Assembly: GCF_035920365.1 (NCBI RefSeq)
Contig: NZ_CP109150.1
Location: 6,758,001 to 6,822,000 of the forward strand
Origin: Micromonospora sp. NBC_01740
GTDB lineage: Bacteria; Actinomycetota; Actinomycetes; Mycobacteriales; Micromonosporaceae
Length of the DNA: 64,000 bases
Direction of reading: 5' to 3'
Shown here: positions 26,127 to 33,680 of the stretch, piece by piece
Position numbering within the stretch: position 1 is the first letter of the stretch
Layout: every line of letters begins with the position of its first letter
Program-made: the position numbers and the translations under genes
The notes under the pieces: generated by a model
Told to the model about the DNA's origin: nothing
Database searches by the model: none
Seen by the model: the letters and a program-made list of their open reading frames with translations, nothing else

Positions 26127-27626
26127 TCACGTGTCGGGACCCCGGCCGTACTCGCCAAACCAGCGGGCCAGCCGGCCCCGCCGACTGACCGCCCGCAGCC
26201 GCCGCTCCGCCTCGTCGCGCACCCCGGCCGTGGCCACGATCAACATGCTGTCGCCGGTCTTCAGCCGGAAGTCCGGGCCCGGCACGACGCCCGCCCCGTC
26301 GCGCAGCACCAGGGTCACCGAGGCGCCCAGCGGCAACCGCAACTCGTCGACGTGCACCCCGGCCAGCCGGGAACCGGGCGGCACCTCCAACTGGAGCAGG
26401 TCCGCGCCCATCCGCTCCAGCGGCGCCGTCTCCACCCGGATCTCGGTCGCCTCGGCCGGCGCGGTGACCCGCAGCCGGCGGGCCACCGGAGCCAGCGTCC
26501 CCGTCTGCAACAGCGTGAAGATCACCACCAGTACGAAGACGGAGTCGAAGAGCCGGTCGGCGCCCGGCACCCGCTCCGACAGCGGAATGGTGGCGAGCAC
26601 GATCGGCACCGCCCCGCGCAGCCCCGCCCAGGACAGGAACGCCTGCTCGCGCAGGCCGAACCGGAACGGCAGTGCGGACGCCGCCACCGACAGCGGCCGG
26701 GCCAGCAGCACGAGCGCCAGCCCGGCGACCACCGCCGGCAGCACCGCCGAGCCCAGCCGGCCCGGCGAGACGAGCAGCCCGAGCAGCACGAAGAGCCCGA
26801 TCTGGGCCAGCCACGCCAGGCCGTCGGCGAAGCCGAGGATCGCCTGCCGGTGCGGCAGCCGGGCGTTGCCGAGGATCACCCCCGCCACGTAGACGGCGAG
26901 GAAACCCGAGGCGTGCAGCACCGCGCCGGCGGCGTAGGCGAACACGGTCAGTCCGACCGCCGCGATCGGGTAGAGCCCCGCCGACGGCAGCGCCGCCCGG
27001 CGCAGCGCCCACCGCCCGCCCACGCCGGCCGCGAGGCCGACCGCCGCGCCGGCGCCCAGCTCGTAGCTGACCAGGGAGATCTCGTACCACCACGGGTGGG
27101 TGACGCCCTCCCGGGACAGCAGCACCACCAACAGCACGACCGGGGCGTCGTTCATCCCCGACTCCGCCTCCAGGGTGGCCACCAGGCGGGGCGGCAGCCG
27201 CAGCCGGCGCAGCGTGGCGAAGACCGCCGCCGCGTCGGTGGAGGAGAGCACCGCGCCGTAGAGCAGGGCCAGCCGCCAGTCCAGTCCCAGCAGCAGGTGC
27301 ACGACGAGGCCGACGACCAGGATGCTGACCACCACGCCGACCGTGGAGAGCAGCGCGGCCAGCCCGAGCACCGGGCGCAGGGTGCTCCACCGGGCGGTCA
27401 GCCCGCCCTCGGCGATGATCACGATGAGCGCGCAGAAGCCCAGGGTCCGGGTCAGCTCGACGTCGTCGAAGCGGATGCCCAGCCCCGTCTCCCCGATCGC
27501 CACCCCGAGTGCCAGGTACGCCAGGAGGCTGGGCACGCCGAGCCGGGTGGAGAGACGGACCGCGCCGACCGCGACCAGCAGGACACCCGCACCGAGCAGG
27601 AGCGCGAGATCCAGCCCCGGCGTCAC
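26127..27626 (-). CDS. Potassium/proton antiporter, CPA1-type with TrkA-C domain
   Basis: 499 residues. About 12 membrane helices (residues 5-385) with the exchanger motifs YGAVLSSTDAAAVFATLRR (about 132-150) and LEAESGMNDAPVVLL (about 158-172), the Asp pair of which carries the ions. A soluble RCK_C/TrkA-C-like domain (about 400-475) could bind a nucleotide ligand. It should exchange monovalent cations for protons; K+ is inferred from the NhaP2/CvrA-like layout. GTG 27626 is preferred (TPGLDLALLLGAG); GTG 27668 would overlap the DUF167 gene by 20 bases. Confidence 0.88.
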   Translation of the reverse strand: MTPGLDLALLLGAGVLLVAVGAVRLSTRLGVPSLLAYLALGVAIGETGLGIRFDDVELTRTLGFCALIVIIAEGGLTARWSTLRPVLGLAALLSTVGVVVSILVVGLVVHLLLGLDWRLALLYGAVLSSTDAAAVFATLRRLRLPPRLVATLEAESGMNDAPVVLLVVLLSREGVTHPWWYEISLVSYELGAGAAVGLAAGVGGRWALRRAALPSAGLYPIAAVGLTVFAYAAGAVLHASGFLAVYVAGVILGNARLPHRQAILGFADGLAWLAQIGLFVLLGLLVSPGRLGSAVLPAVVAGLALVLLARPLSVAASALPFRFGLREQAFLSWAGLRGAVPIVLATIPLSERVPGADRLFDSVFVLVVIFTLLQTGTLAPVARRLRVTAPAEATEIRVETAPLERMGADLLQLEVPPGSRLAGVHVDELRLPLGASVTLVLRDGAGVVPGPDFRLKTGDSMLIVATAGVRDEAERRLRAVSRRGRLARWFGEYGRGPDT

Positions 27627-27648
27627 CGCCGCCCGGCCCCGGCGTCCG

Positions 27649-27948
27649 TCACCCGGCGGCCCCGTCACGCAGCCGGCGCAGCGCCTCCGTCAACTCCGGA
27701 GCGGGCCCCTCGACCAGGAAGAGCTTGTCGCGGCTGGCCGCGCCGGCCCGCAACGACACCACGGCCGGCCGTACGCCCAGCGCCCCGGCCAGCGCCCGCC
27801 GGGCCGCCTCCGTGGCCCGCCCGTCCACGGCGGGGGCGTGCACCGCGATCACCAGGGCCGGCCCGTGCGGCCCGTCGAAGCGGCCGCCGACGCGGGCCCG
27901 GGCCGAGCCGGGCTTCACCCGGACCGCGACGGTCAGCGTGGCGTCCAT
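27649..27948 (-). CDS. DUF167 (YggU-like) protein
   Basis: 99 residues, small alpha/beta protein of the YggU family. The signature VRVKPGSARARVGG (about 9-22), AVHAPAVDGRATEAARRALA (about 35-54) and SRDKLFLVEG (about 71-80) is clear. Function unknown. It lies between the antiporter and the 207-aa membrane protein, all on the same strand, and 22 bases separate it from the antiporter start chosen here. Confidence 0.9.
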   Translation of the reverse strand: MDATLTVAVRVKPGSARARVGGRFDGPHGPALVIAVHAPAVDGRATEAARRALAGALGVRPAVVSLRAGAASRDKLFLVEGPAPELTEALRRLRDGAAG

Positions 27949-27966
27949 CAGGAAGCGTCCCGCCGC

Positions 27967-28590
27967 TCAGATCCGACCGGCGTCGGCGAGCAGGGCGGTG
28001 TCGGGCGCGCAGCGGCCGCACGGGGTGAAGCCGAGGTCGACGGCCTCCGCGACCGGAAGCGGCTCGTGCTCCCGCCCCACGAGGTACGCGCAGTCAACCA
28101 GGTGGTAGCGGGGCCGCCCGTCGACCACCCGCACCTCGGCGGCGAGGCGGGCCACCCGGGCGGCCTCGCCCGGCGTGACGTCCTGCGCGGGCGGCTCGTC
28201 GTCGTACGGCGCGGCGGGGCCGGCACCGGACGTGGCGGCGGCCGGGACGGTGCCGTCGGTTACCGGCGGCTCGGGCGGTTGCCGCCACCCGGTGCCGTCG
28301 GCGTCGACCGTGGAAGGAACGTGCTGGACGGGGATCTCCGGCCCCGCCAGCGGCCCACCGGCGAAGGCCGGTCCGGCCGGGCGGGTCGCCCGACGGGGTC
28401 GCCACCCCGGTCGGCCCGGGTCCGCCGCCGCCCGGTCCGCAGCCGCCTGGCGGGCGCCCGCGACCAGCGCGACGGCGGCCAGCAGGCTGGCCGCGATGGA
28501 GATGGTCAGGAGAACGCTGGAGCCACCGGCCAGGCCGAGCACCAGCAGCACCACCGCGACGAGGATGAGCAGGAGACTGGCGACTATCAC
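27967..28590 (-). CDS. Membrane protein with C-terminal Cys/His motif
   Basis: 207 residues; family not recognised. Two membrane helices lie at the N-terminus (about 3-22 and 25-45), followed by a 90-residue Pro/Ala/Gly-rich linker. The last 65 residues are compact: ARVARLAAEVRVVDGRPRYH, then LVDCAYLVGREHEPLPVAEA and GFTPCGRCAPDTALL. The His, Cys and C-x-x-C arrangement looks like a small metal site, similar to the short C-terminal segments of other actinobacterial membrane proteins. It sits directly downstream of divIVA, after a strong hairpin, so a link to polar growth is only positional. Confidence 0.72.
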   Translation of the reverse strand: MIVASLLLILVAVVLLVLGLAGGSSVLLTISIAASLLAAVALVAGARQAAADRAAADPGRPGWRPRRATRPAGPAFAGGPLAGPEIPVQHVPSTVDADGTGWRQPPEPPVTDGTVPAAATSGAGPAAPYDDEPPAQDVTPGEAARVARLAAEVRVVDGRPRYHLVDCAYLVGREHEPLPVAEAVDLGFTPCGRCAPDTALLADAGRI

Positions 28591-28624
28591 GGCTCACCCC
28601 CGCCGCGTCGTGCTGATGAGGCGA

Positions 28625-28660
28625 GGTCGGCGACCGTCATCGTGACGACGGTCGCCGACC
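28625..28660 (-). terminator. Perfect 14-bp terminator hairpin after divIVA
   Basis: GGTCGGCGACCGTC (28625-28638) pairs perfectly with 28647-28660 around an 8-base loop. It begins seven bases after the divIVA stop codon. Confidence 0.8.
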
Positions 28661-28666
28661 GATGGT

Positions 28667-29479
28667 TCAGCGCCCGGTCTCGAGAGCGCCGGAGCGACCG
28701 CCGCCGCCGTAGGAGCCGGCGAGCCCTGCGGTGGCCAGCCCGTTGCCGCCGCCGGCGGCCCGGTTGCCCTCACCACCGCGGGTCATCTCGACCTCCAGGC
28801 CCTGGCCGCGGCCGTCGAGGTCGCGCAGCTGGCTCTCCAGGTAGGCCTTGAGCCGGGTGCGGTACTCGCGCTCGAACTGCTTGAGCTCCTCGATGTGCTT
28901 CTGCAGGGCCGTGCGCTTGGCGTCCAGGCCGCCCATGGCCTCCTGGTGCCGCTGGCGGGCGTCGCGCTCCAGGGCGTCGGCCTTGGCGCGGGCCTCGCGG
29001 GTGACCTCCTCGGCCTTGGAACGGGCCTCGGAGAGCAGCTGGTCGGCCTCGCGGCGGGCGTCGGAGACGTGGTCGTCGGCGGTTCGCTGGGCCATCATCA
29101 GCACCCGCAGCGCCTGCTGCTCACCGTCGGCGCCGCCGACGGCCGGGCCACCGGCGGAACGGACCTGCTCCAGCTCGGCCTGCATCGCGCGGGCGGCCTG
29201 CTCGGCCGCCGCCTTGTCGCGCTGCACCCGGTCGAGCTGGGCCTTGACGTCGTTGAGCTCCGCCGCGAGACGGGCGTCGCCACCGGGGCCGGCGGGGGCG
29301 CCACCACGGCCGCCGCGCTCCACCTGGGCGCGCAGCTCGTTGTTCTCCTCGATGAGACGGGCGAGCTCGCGCTCGACCTCGTCCAGGAAAGCGTCGACCT
29401 CCTCCTCGTCGTAGCCCCGCTTGCCGATCGGCGGCTTTTTGAAGGCGACGTTGTGGACGTCGGCCGGGGTCAGCGGCAT
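28667..29479 (-). CDS. divIVA: Cell-division/polar growth protein DivIVA (Wag31)
   Basis: 270 residues. The N-terminal lipid-binding crossover domain is textbook: [20 protein letters not shown] then [15 protein letters not shown] (residues 1-37). Two long coiled-coils follow (about 38-75 and 85-225), rich in Glu, Ala and Arg, separated by a Gly/Ala linker; the C-terminus is Gly-rich. DivIVA marks negatively curved membrane at poles and septa and recruits the growth machinery. ATG 29479 has GAGGAG six bases upstream; the frame upstream to 29524 runs into the yggT stop. Confidence 0.96.
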   Translation of the reverse strand: MPLTPADVHNVAFKKPPIGKRGYDEEEVDAFLDEVERELARLIEENNELRAQVERGGRGGAPAGPGGDARLAAELNDVKAQLDRVQRDKAAAEQAARAMQAELEQVRSAGGPAVGGADGEQQALRVLMMAQRTADDHVSDARREADQLLSEARSKAEEVTREARAKADALERDARQRHQEAMGGLDAKRTALQKHIEELKQFEREYRTRLKAYLESQLRDLDGRGQGLEVEMTRGGEGNRAAGGGNGLATAGLAGSYGGGGRSGALETGR

Positions 29480-29523
29480 CGAAACTCCTCGGGTCAGTTG
29501 CGGCCGCGAAAGCGCGTCGGTCA

Positions 29524-29829
29524 TCAGACGGTGCCGATGATCGACCGCCTCAACACGAACTCCATCAGCACGAACAGGATAACCAGGAGCACAAGTGAGG
29601 CCAGGTCGATGCTCACGGTACCAATTCGCAACGGAGGGATCACACGCCTCAACGCGTTGAGAGGGGGATCAGTGACGCTCCACACGATTTCCAGCCCCAC
29701 CGATGCCCCACGCCCCGGCTGCCAGCGTCGGCCGTACTGGAGGACGGCGCTCAGGACGAACCGGGCCAGCAGGACGAGCAGGAAGAAGTAGAGCACCAGA
29801 TACAGCACTTGCAGCACGATCGACAACAC
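29524..29829 (-). CDS. YggT-family membrane protein
   Basis: 101 residues with two membrane helices (about 4-28 and 75-97). The family motif [21 protein letters not shown] (about 52-72) lies between them as a re-entrant or periplasmic loop. YggT/YlmG proteins are linked to division-site and osmotic functions but have no assigned reaction. The start is GTG 29829. It sits between sepF and divIVA, its conserved place in Gram-positive division clusters. Confidence 0.93.
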   Translation of the reverse strand: MLSIVLQVLYLVLYFFLLVLLARFVLSAVLQYGRRWQPGRGASVGLEIVWSVTDPPLNALRRVIPPLRIGTVSIDLASLVLLVILFVLMEFVLRRSIIGTV

Positions 29830-29859
29830 GGCAGGCGACGTCCCTCGGGTCGGGCGGGG

Positions 29860-30555
29860 CTAGCTCAGGCTGAAGAAGCCGCCCTCGGCGATCTTGGCCT
29901 TGTCCTCCGCGGTGACCTGGACATTGGCCGGTGAGAGCAGGAACACCCGATTGGTCACGCGCTCGATCGTACCCCGCAGCCCGAACGCGAGGCCGGCGGC
30001 GAAGTCCACAAGTCGGCGCGCGTCGGCCTCGTCCATCTCGGTGAGGTTGATGATCACCGGAACGTTGTCGCGGAAGTGCTCACCGATGGTGCGCGCCTCC
30101 CGGTACGTGGTGGGGTGCAGCGTAGTGATCTGGTAGCGCTGCTCCTCCTCGGCGACCACCGCACGCTCCCGGGGCTGCGCCTGCGGCGCCAGAGCCAGGT
30201 TGTCGCGGGTGTGGTAGGTCAGCGCGCCCGACGTGTCGCCGGCCGACGGCCGGGTGATGGAGCGGACGCTGGACCGCTCGGCCCGCTCCGCCCGGTCGGT
30301 GTCGCCCCGCTCGGCGTCGGCCGCCCGACCGGCGGCGCGCTCGGAGAGCCGGCCACGGTCGCTCAGCCGGGACCGGGGCGCCGGCGGCTCCTCGGAGTCG
30401 TCCTCGTCGTCGTCGGCGAACTCCTCCGAGTACCGGCTCTGCCGGTAACGCGAATCGCGGTAGCCGCCCTTGTCGTAGCCACCGTCGTCGTAGGCCCGCT
30501 CGTCGTCCTCTTCGACCAGACCGAGCCAGACCCCCGCCTTGCGCAGTGCACCCAT
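29860..30555 (-). CDS. sepF: Cell division protein SepF
   Basis: 231 residues. The N-terminal [17 protein letters not shown] is the membrane-targeting amphipathic helix; a charged, disordered linker of about 110 residues follows, rich in Asp, Arg, Ser and Tyr. The C-terminal SepF domain (about 140-231) includes [18 protein letters not shown] and [20 protein letters not shown]. SepF tethers FtsZ to the membrane in organisms that lack FtsA and ZipA, which is the case for actinobacteria. The start ATG 30555 is the family start; upstream frame extensions run into the leader. Confidence 0.95.
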   Translation of the reverse strand: MGALRKAGVWLGLVEEDDERAYDDGGYDKGGYRDSRYRQSRYSEEFADDDEDDSEEPPAPRSRLSDRGRLSERAAGRAADAERGDTDRAERAERSSVRSITRPSAGDTSGALTYHTRDNLALAPQAQPRERAVVAEEEQRYQITTLHPTTYREARTIGEHFRDNVPVIINLTEMDEADARRLVDFAAGLAFGLRGTIERVTNRVFLLSPANVQVTAEDKAKIAEGGFFSLS

Positions 30556-30746
30556 CCCGCGCCCTTCCCGTCCGCCGTGCGGCACGCGCCCCCGTACCGT
30601 GTCGCTTGTCGCGAGTGGACCACTTCTGCCCACCGGGGCGGATCGGCAATCCCCTGGCACGCGATTCGCGTCGCGTGCCACGACCCCCGACAACGGGATG
30701 CCGCTCCCCCAAACAACACAGATGTAATTTGCTTCCCGCGGTCAGG
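30556..30746 (-). promoter_or_regulatory. sepF leader with AT-rich patch and perfect hairpin
   Basis: A 191-base gap between yggS and sepF. It contains an AT-rich patch at 30711-30730 (minus: AAATTACATCTGTGTTGTTT), about 75% AT in a 73% GC genome, and a perfect 10-bp hairpin, TGGCACGCGA (30655-30664) with 30671-30680. The patch is a likely promoter or regulator site; a downstream promoter would allow sepF transcription apart from ftsZ. Confidence 0.5.
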
Positions 30747-31493
30747 CTACCGCAGCGTGGGACGCATTCCGAGCAACGCGCTGCCGACGCGGACATGTGT
30801 CGCGCCGTACCGGATCGCGATTTCCAGGTCGCCGCTCATCCCGGCGGAGAGCGCGGCGGCTCCCGGGTGGACCGTCCGGAACCCGGCGGCCACCTCGGCC
30901 AGCCGGGCGAACGCCCGCTCCGGCTCCCAGCCCAGCGGCGCCACCGCCATCAGGCCGGCCAGTCGCAGCGCCTCCGCGCCGGCCACCGCCTCGGCCACCG
31001 CGCCGAGCCCGGCGCCCGGATCGGCCGAGCCGGGCAGCGCCCCGCCCCGGGCCGCGTCGCCGTCGATGCTCACCTGGACCAGCACGTCCAGCGGCCGGTC
31101 CCGCGCCGTCGCCGACGCCGCGTCCAGTGCCCGCGCCAGCCGGACACTGTCGACCGAGTGCACGACGTCGGCGTAGCGGACCACCGACCGGGCCTTGTTG
31201 CGCTGCAACTGCCCGATGAAGTGCCACCGGGGCGTCACCCCCGCCGCGGCCACCTCGGCCGACTTGGCGGACGCCTCCTGGTCGCGGTTCTCCCCCATGT
31301 CGACGACGCCGAGCCCGGCCAGGGCCACCACGTCCCCGGCCGGGTAGGTCTTGGTCACCGCGATCATGGTGACCTCGGAGTCGTCCCGACCCGCGGCGGC
31401 ACAGGCGTCCGCGATCCGGGACCGTACGCGGCCCAGGCCGGCCGCGATCTCGGCGCGCCGGTCCGGGCGCACCGTGGCTGGACTGTCGGTCAT
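30747..31493 (-). CDS. YggS-family PLP homeostasis protein
   Basis: 248 residues, a single PLP-binding TIM-barrel domain. The PLP lysine is in MIAVTKTYPAGDVVAL (about 43-58); MGENRDQEA (about 66), WHFIGQLQRNKAR (about 90-102) and the phosphate-binding RYGATHVRVGSALLG (about 227-241) follow. It buffers free pyridoxal phosphate. It starts 10 bases after the ftsZ stop. The pgeF/ylmD gene that usually lies between ftsZ and yggS is missing. Confidence 0.93.
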   Translation of the reverse strand: MTDSPATVRPDRRAEIAAGLGRVRSRIADACAAAGRDDSEVTMIAVTKTYPAGDVVALAGLGVVDMGENRDQEASAKSAEVAAAGVTPRWHFIGQLQRNKARSVVRYADVVHSVDSVRLARALDAASATARDRPLDVLVQVSIDGDAARGGALPGSADPGAGLGAVAEAVAGAEALRLAGLMAVAPLGWEPERAFARLAEVAAGFRTVHPGAAALSAGMSGDLEIAIRYGATHVRVGSALLGMRPTLR

Positions 31494-31502
31494 CGGCGGT
31501 AC

Positions 31503-32618
31503 TCAGGAACCGTTCTTGAGGAAGTCGGGCACGTCGACGTCGTCGAAGAGCACCCGGCGGGGCGACTGCTGCGGGGCCGGCATGGTGGCCGGCGGCGCGA
31601 CCGGGGCGCTCGGCTGCGCCGGCTGGTTCTGGTTGCTCTTGCGGGGCGGCTCGGCCGCCTTGTACGCCGGCGTGCCGCCGTCGAAGCCCGCCGCGATGAC
31701 GGTGACCCGCACCTCGTCGCCGAGGGCGTCGTCGATGACGGCGCCGAAGATGATGTTGGCGTCGGGGTGGGCCGCGTCGGTGACGAGCTGGGCCGCGTCG
31801 TTGATCTCGAACAGGCCCAGGTCCGACCCACCGGCGATGGAGAGCAGCACGCCGCGCGCGCCGTCCATGCTCTGCTCCAGCAGCGGGCTGGAGATGGCCG
31901 CCTCGGCCGCCTCGACGGCACGGTTCTCGCCCCGCGCGCTGCCGATGCCCATGAGGGCGCTGCCCGCGCCGCTCATGACGCTCTTCACGTCGGCGAAGTC
32001 CAGGTTGATCAGACCCGGCGTGGTGATCAGGTCGGTGATGCCCTGGACACCGGAGAGCAGCACCTGGTCGGCGGTGCGGAACGCGTCCATCATGCTGATG
32101 TTGCGGTCGCCGAGCGCCAGCAGCCGGTCGTTGGGGATGACGATCAGCGTGTCGCACTGGTTGCGCAGTTCGTCTATTCCGGACTCTGCCTGCACCTGGC
32201 GACGCTTGCCCTCGAACGAGAACGGCCGGGTGACCACGCCGATGGTCAGCGCGCCGAGCTTGCGGGCGATGTTCGCCACCACGGGCGCGCCGCCGGTGCC
32301 GGTGCCGCCGCCCTCGCCGCAGGTCACGAAGACCATGTCGGCGCCCTTGAGCACCTCCTCGATCTCGTCGCGGTGGTCCTCGGCGGCGTTCTTGCCGACG
32401 TCGGGGTTGGCGCCGGCGCCGAGCCCGCGGGTCAGCTCACGGCCGACGTCGAGCTTCACGTCGGCGTCGCTCATGAGCAGCGCCTGCGCGTCGGTGTTGA
32501 TCGCGATGAACTCGACGCCCTTGAGCCCAACCTCGATCATCCGGTTGACGGCGTTGACGCCGCCGCCACCGATGCCGACGACCTTGATGACCGCCAGGTA
32601 GTTGTGCGGAGGTGTCAT
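31503..32618 (-). CDS. ftsZ: Cell division GTPase FtsZ
   Basis: 371 residues. It polymerises with GTP into the Z-ring. The nucleotide-binding domain has [15 protein letters not shown] (about 10-24), the tubulin signature [15 protein letters not shown] (about 100-114) and the T7 synergy loop [10 protein letters not shown] (about 205-214). A variable linker (about 318-355) leads to the C-terminal peptide [11 protein letters not shown] (about 360-370), the SepF/FtsW-binding tail. ATG 32618 with GGACCGGAG just upstream. It has its own promoter although it ends the dcw cluster. Confidence 0.98.
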   Translation of the reverse strand: MTPPHNYLAVIKVVGIGGGGVNAVNRMIEVGLKGVEFIAINTDAQALLMSDADVKLDVGRELTRGLGAGANPDVGKNAAEDHRDEIEEVLKGADMVFVTCGEGGGTGTGGAPVVANIARKLGALTIGVVTRPFSFEGKRRQVQAESGIDELRNQCDTLIVIPNDRLLALGDRNISMMDAFRTADQVLLSGVQGITDLITTPGLINLDFADVKSVMSGAGSALMGIGSARGENRAVEAAEAAISSPLLEQSMDGARGVLLSIAGGSDLGLFEINDAAQLVTDAAHPDANIIFGAVIDDALGDEVRVTVIAAGFDGGTPAYKAAEPPRKSNQNQPAQPSAPVAPPATMPAPQQSPRRVLFDDVDVPDFLKNGS

Positions 32619-32709
32619 CTCCGGTCCTTTCCCTTCGAGATTGGCATGGGCCGACCGGGTAGGGCCTGGCCAGACCAGCGGCCGACGACAGCTGTCACCA
32701 GCGAGGATC

Positions 32710-32738
32710 AGGGTTGAACCCTCACCCTCTACTAGAGG
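32710..32738. promoter_or_regulatory. Twin 13-bp palindromes in the ftsZ promoter
   Basis: AGGGTT-G-AACCCT (32710-32722) and CCTCTA-C-TAGAGG (32726-32738) are both perfect 6+1+6 inverted repeats. Their centres lie 16 bases apart. The second covers the -10 box, the first lies at or just after transcription start. Confidence 0.6.
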
Positions 32739-32754
32739 CTTACTGCTATGTCAA
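32726..32754 (-). promoter_or_regulatory. ftsZ promoter (TTGACA-17-TAGAGG)
   Basis: On the minus strand TTGACA (32754-32749), a 17-base spacer and TAGAGG (32731-32726), about 110 bases before the ftsZ ATG. The -35 matches the sigma-70 consensus exactly. Confidence 0.75.
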
Positions 32755-32864
32755 CCACTGATCCCCTTCGGGGCAACGTAAGCGCCCTCACGCGATGAGC
32801 CAAGGACCCGCTCGGCGTGTCGCCGCCGGAGCGGGGCGGGTCACGTCGCCGGTTGCGCGGCCGG

Positions 32865-33680
32865 TCACCGCAGGGTAACCACGTCGGGCGCGCTGACGTC
32901 GATGGTGTCGGCCTTCCGGTCGAGCAGGGCGCCGGCCACCCGGGCCTTGTCCGCGCCCCGGGTCGCGTCCCCCCAGACCACCACCCGGTCGCCGCGCAGC
33001 CGCAGCGTGATCCGGGCCAGGCCCTCGACGGTCACGTCCACCAGCTCGGCGCGCAGCTGCGGGGTGAGCGCGCCGAGCACCTCCAGCGCCGCCCGGGTCG
33101 ACCCGTCGTCCGGGCCCGGCTCGGCGAGCCGGACCACCGGCAGGCCGTCCGGCGGCCGCGGCACACTCCGGAAGACCACGCCCGCGCGGTCGATCACCAC
33201 GAACTGCTCCCCGCGCGGCACCGCCGCCACGCCGGTGCGCTCCGTCACCCGGACGACCAGCGTGTCCGGCCAGTCCCGGGTCACCACCGCCCGCTGGACC
33301 GCCGGCAGCTCGCCGACCCGCCGCGCGGTGGCGGCCAGGTCCACCCGGGCCAGCGGGGCGTCGTCGGGCACCGCGGCCGCATCGCGGACCTGCACCGTCG
33401 TGACCAGCTCGGCGCCCTCGACGCGGACCTCGCGCACCCCGAACAGGCCGGTGCCCAGCAGGGTCCAGGCGACCAGCCCGGCCACCGCGAGCACGCCCAC
33501 GGCGACCGCCCACGGCAGGGCCGCGCGCATCCGACGCTGCCGGGCCCGGGCCATGAACCGGCGGGTCGAGGCGGGGACCGCGTCGCTGCCGGCCCGGACC
33601 AGCTGCCACCGCCGCTGCGGCCCGCGCCGTCCGCCGCCGTCCGCGCCGGTGGTGCGCCCCCGCGCCGGACCGGGACTCAT
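32865..33680 (-). CDS. ftsQ: Cell division protein FtsQ
   Basis: 271 residues. A basic, disordered cytoplasmic part (about 1-50) is followed by one membrane helix, LPWAVAVGVLAVAGLVAWTL (about 55-74). The POTRA domain is next, beginning FGVREVRVEGAELVTTVQV (about 79-97), and then the beta domain with RVTERTGVAAVPRGEQFVVI and AGVVFRSV. FtsQ links early and late divisome parts through FtsL/FtsB-type partners. The ATG at 33680 overlaps the murC stop by four bases (ATGA). Confidence 0.9.
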   Translation of the reverse strand: MSPGPARGRTTGADGGGRRGPQRRWQLVRAGSDAVPASTRRFMARARQRRMRAALPWAVAVGVLAVAGLVAWTLLGTGLFGVREVRVEGAELVTTVQVRDAAAVPDDAPLARVDLAATARRVGELPAVQRAVVTRDWPDTLVVRVTERTGVAAVPRGEQFVVIDRAGVVFRSVPRPPDGLPVVRLAEPGPDDGSTRAALEVLGALTPQLRAELVDVTVEGLARITLRLRGDRVVVWGDATRGADKARVAGALLDRKADTIDVSAPDVVTLR

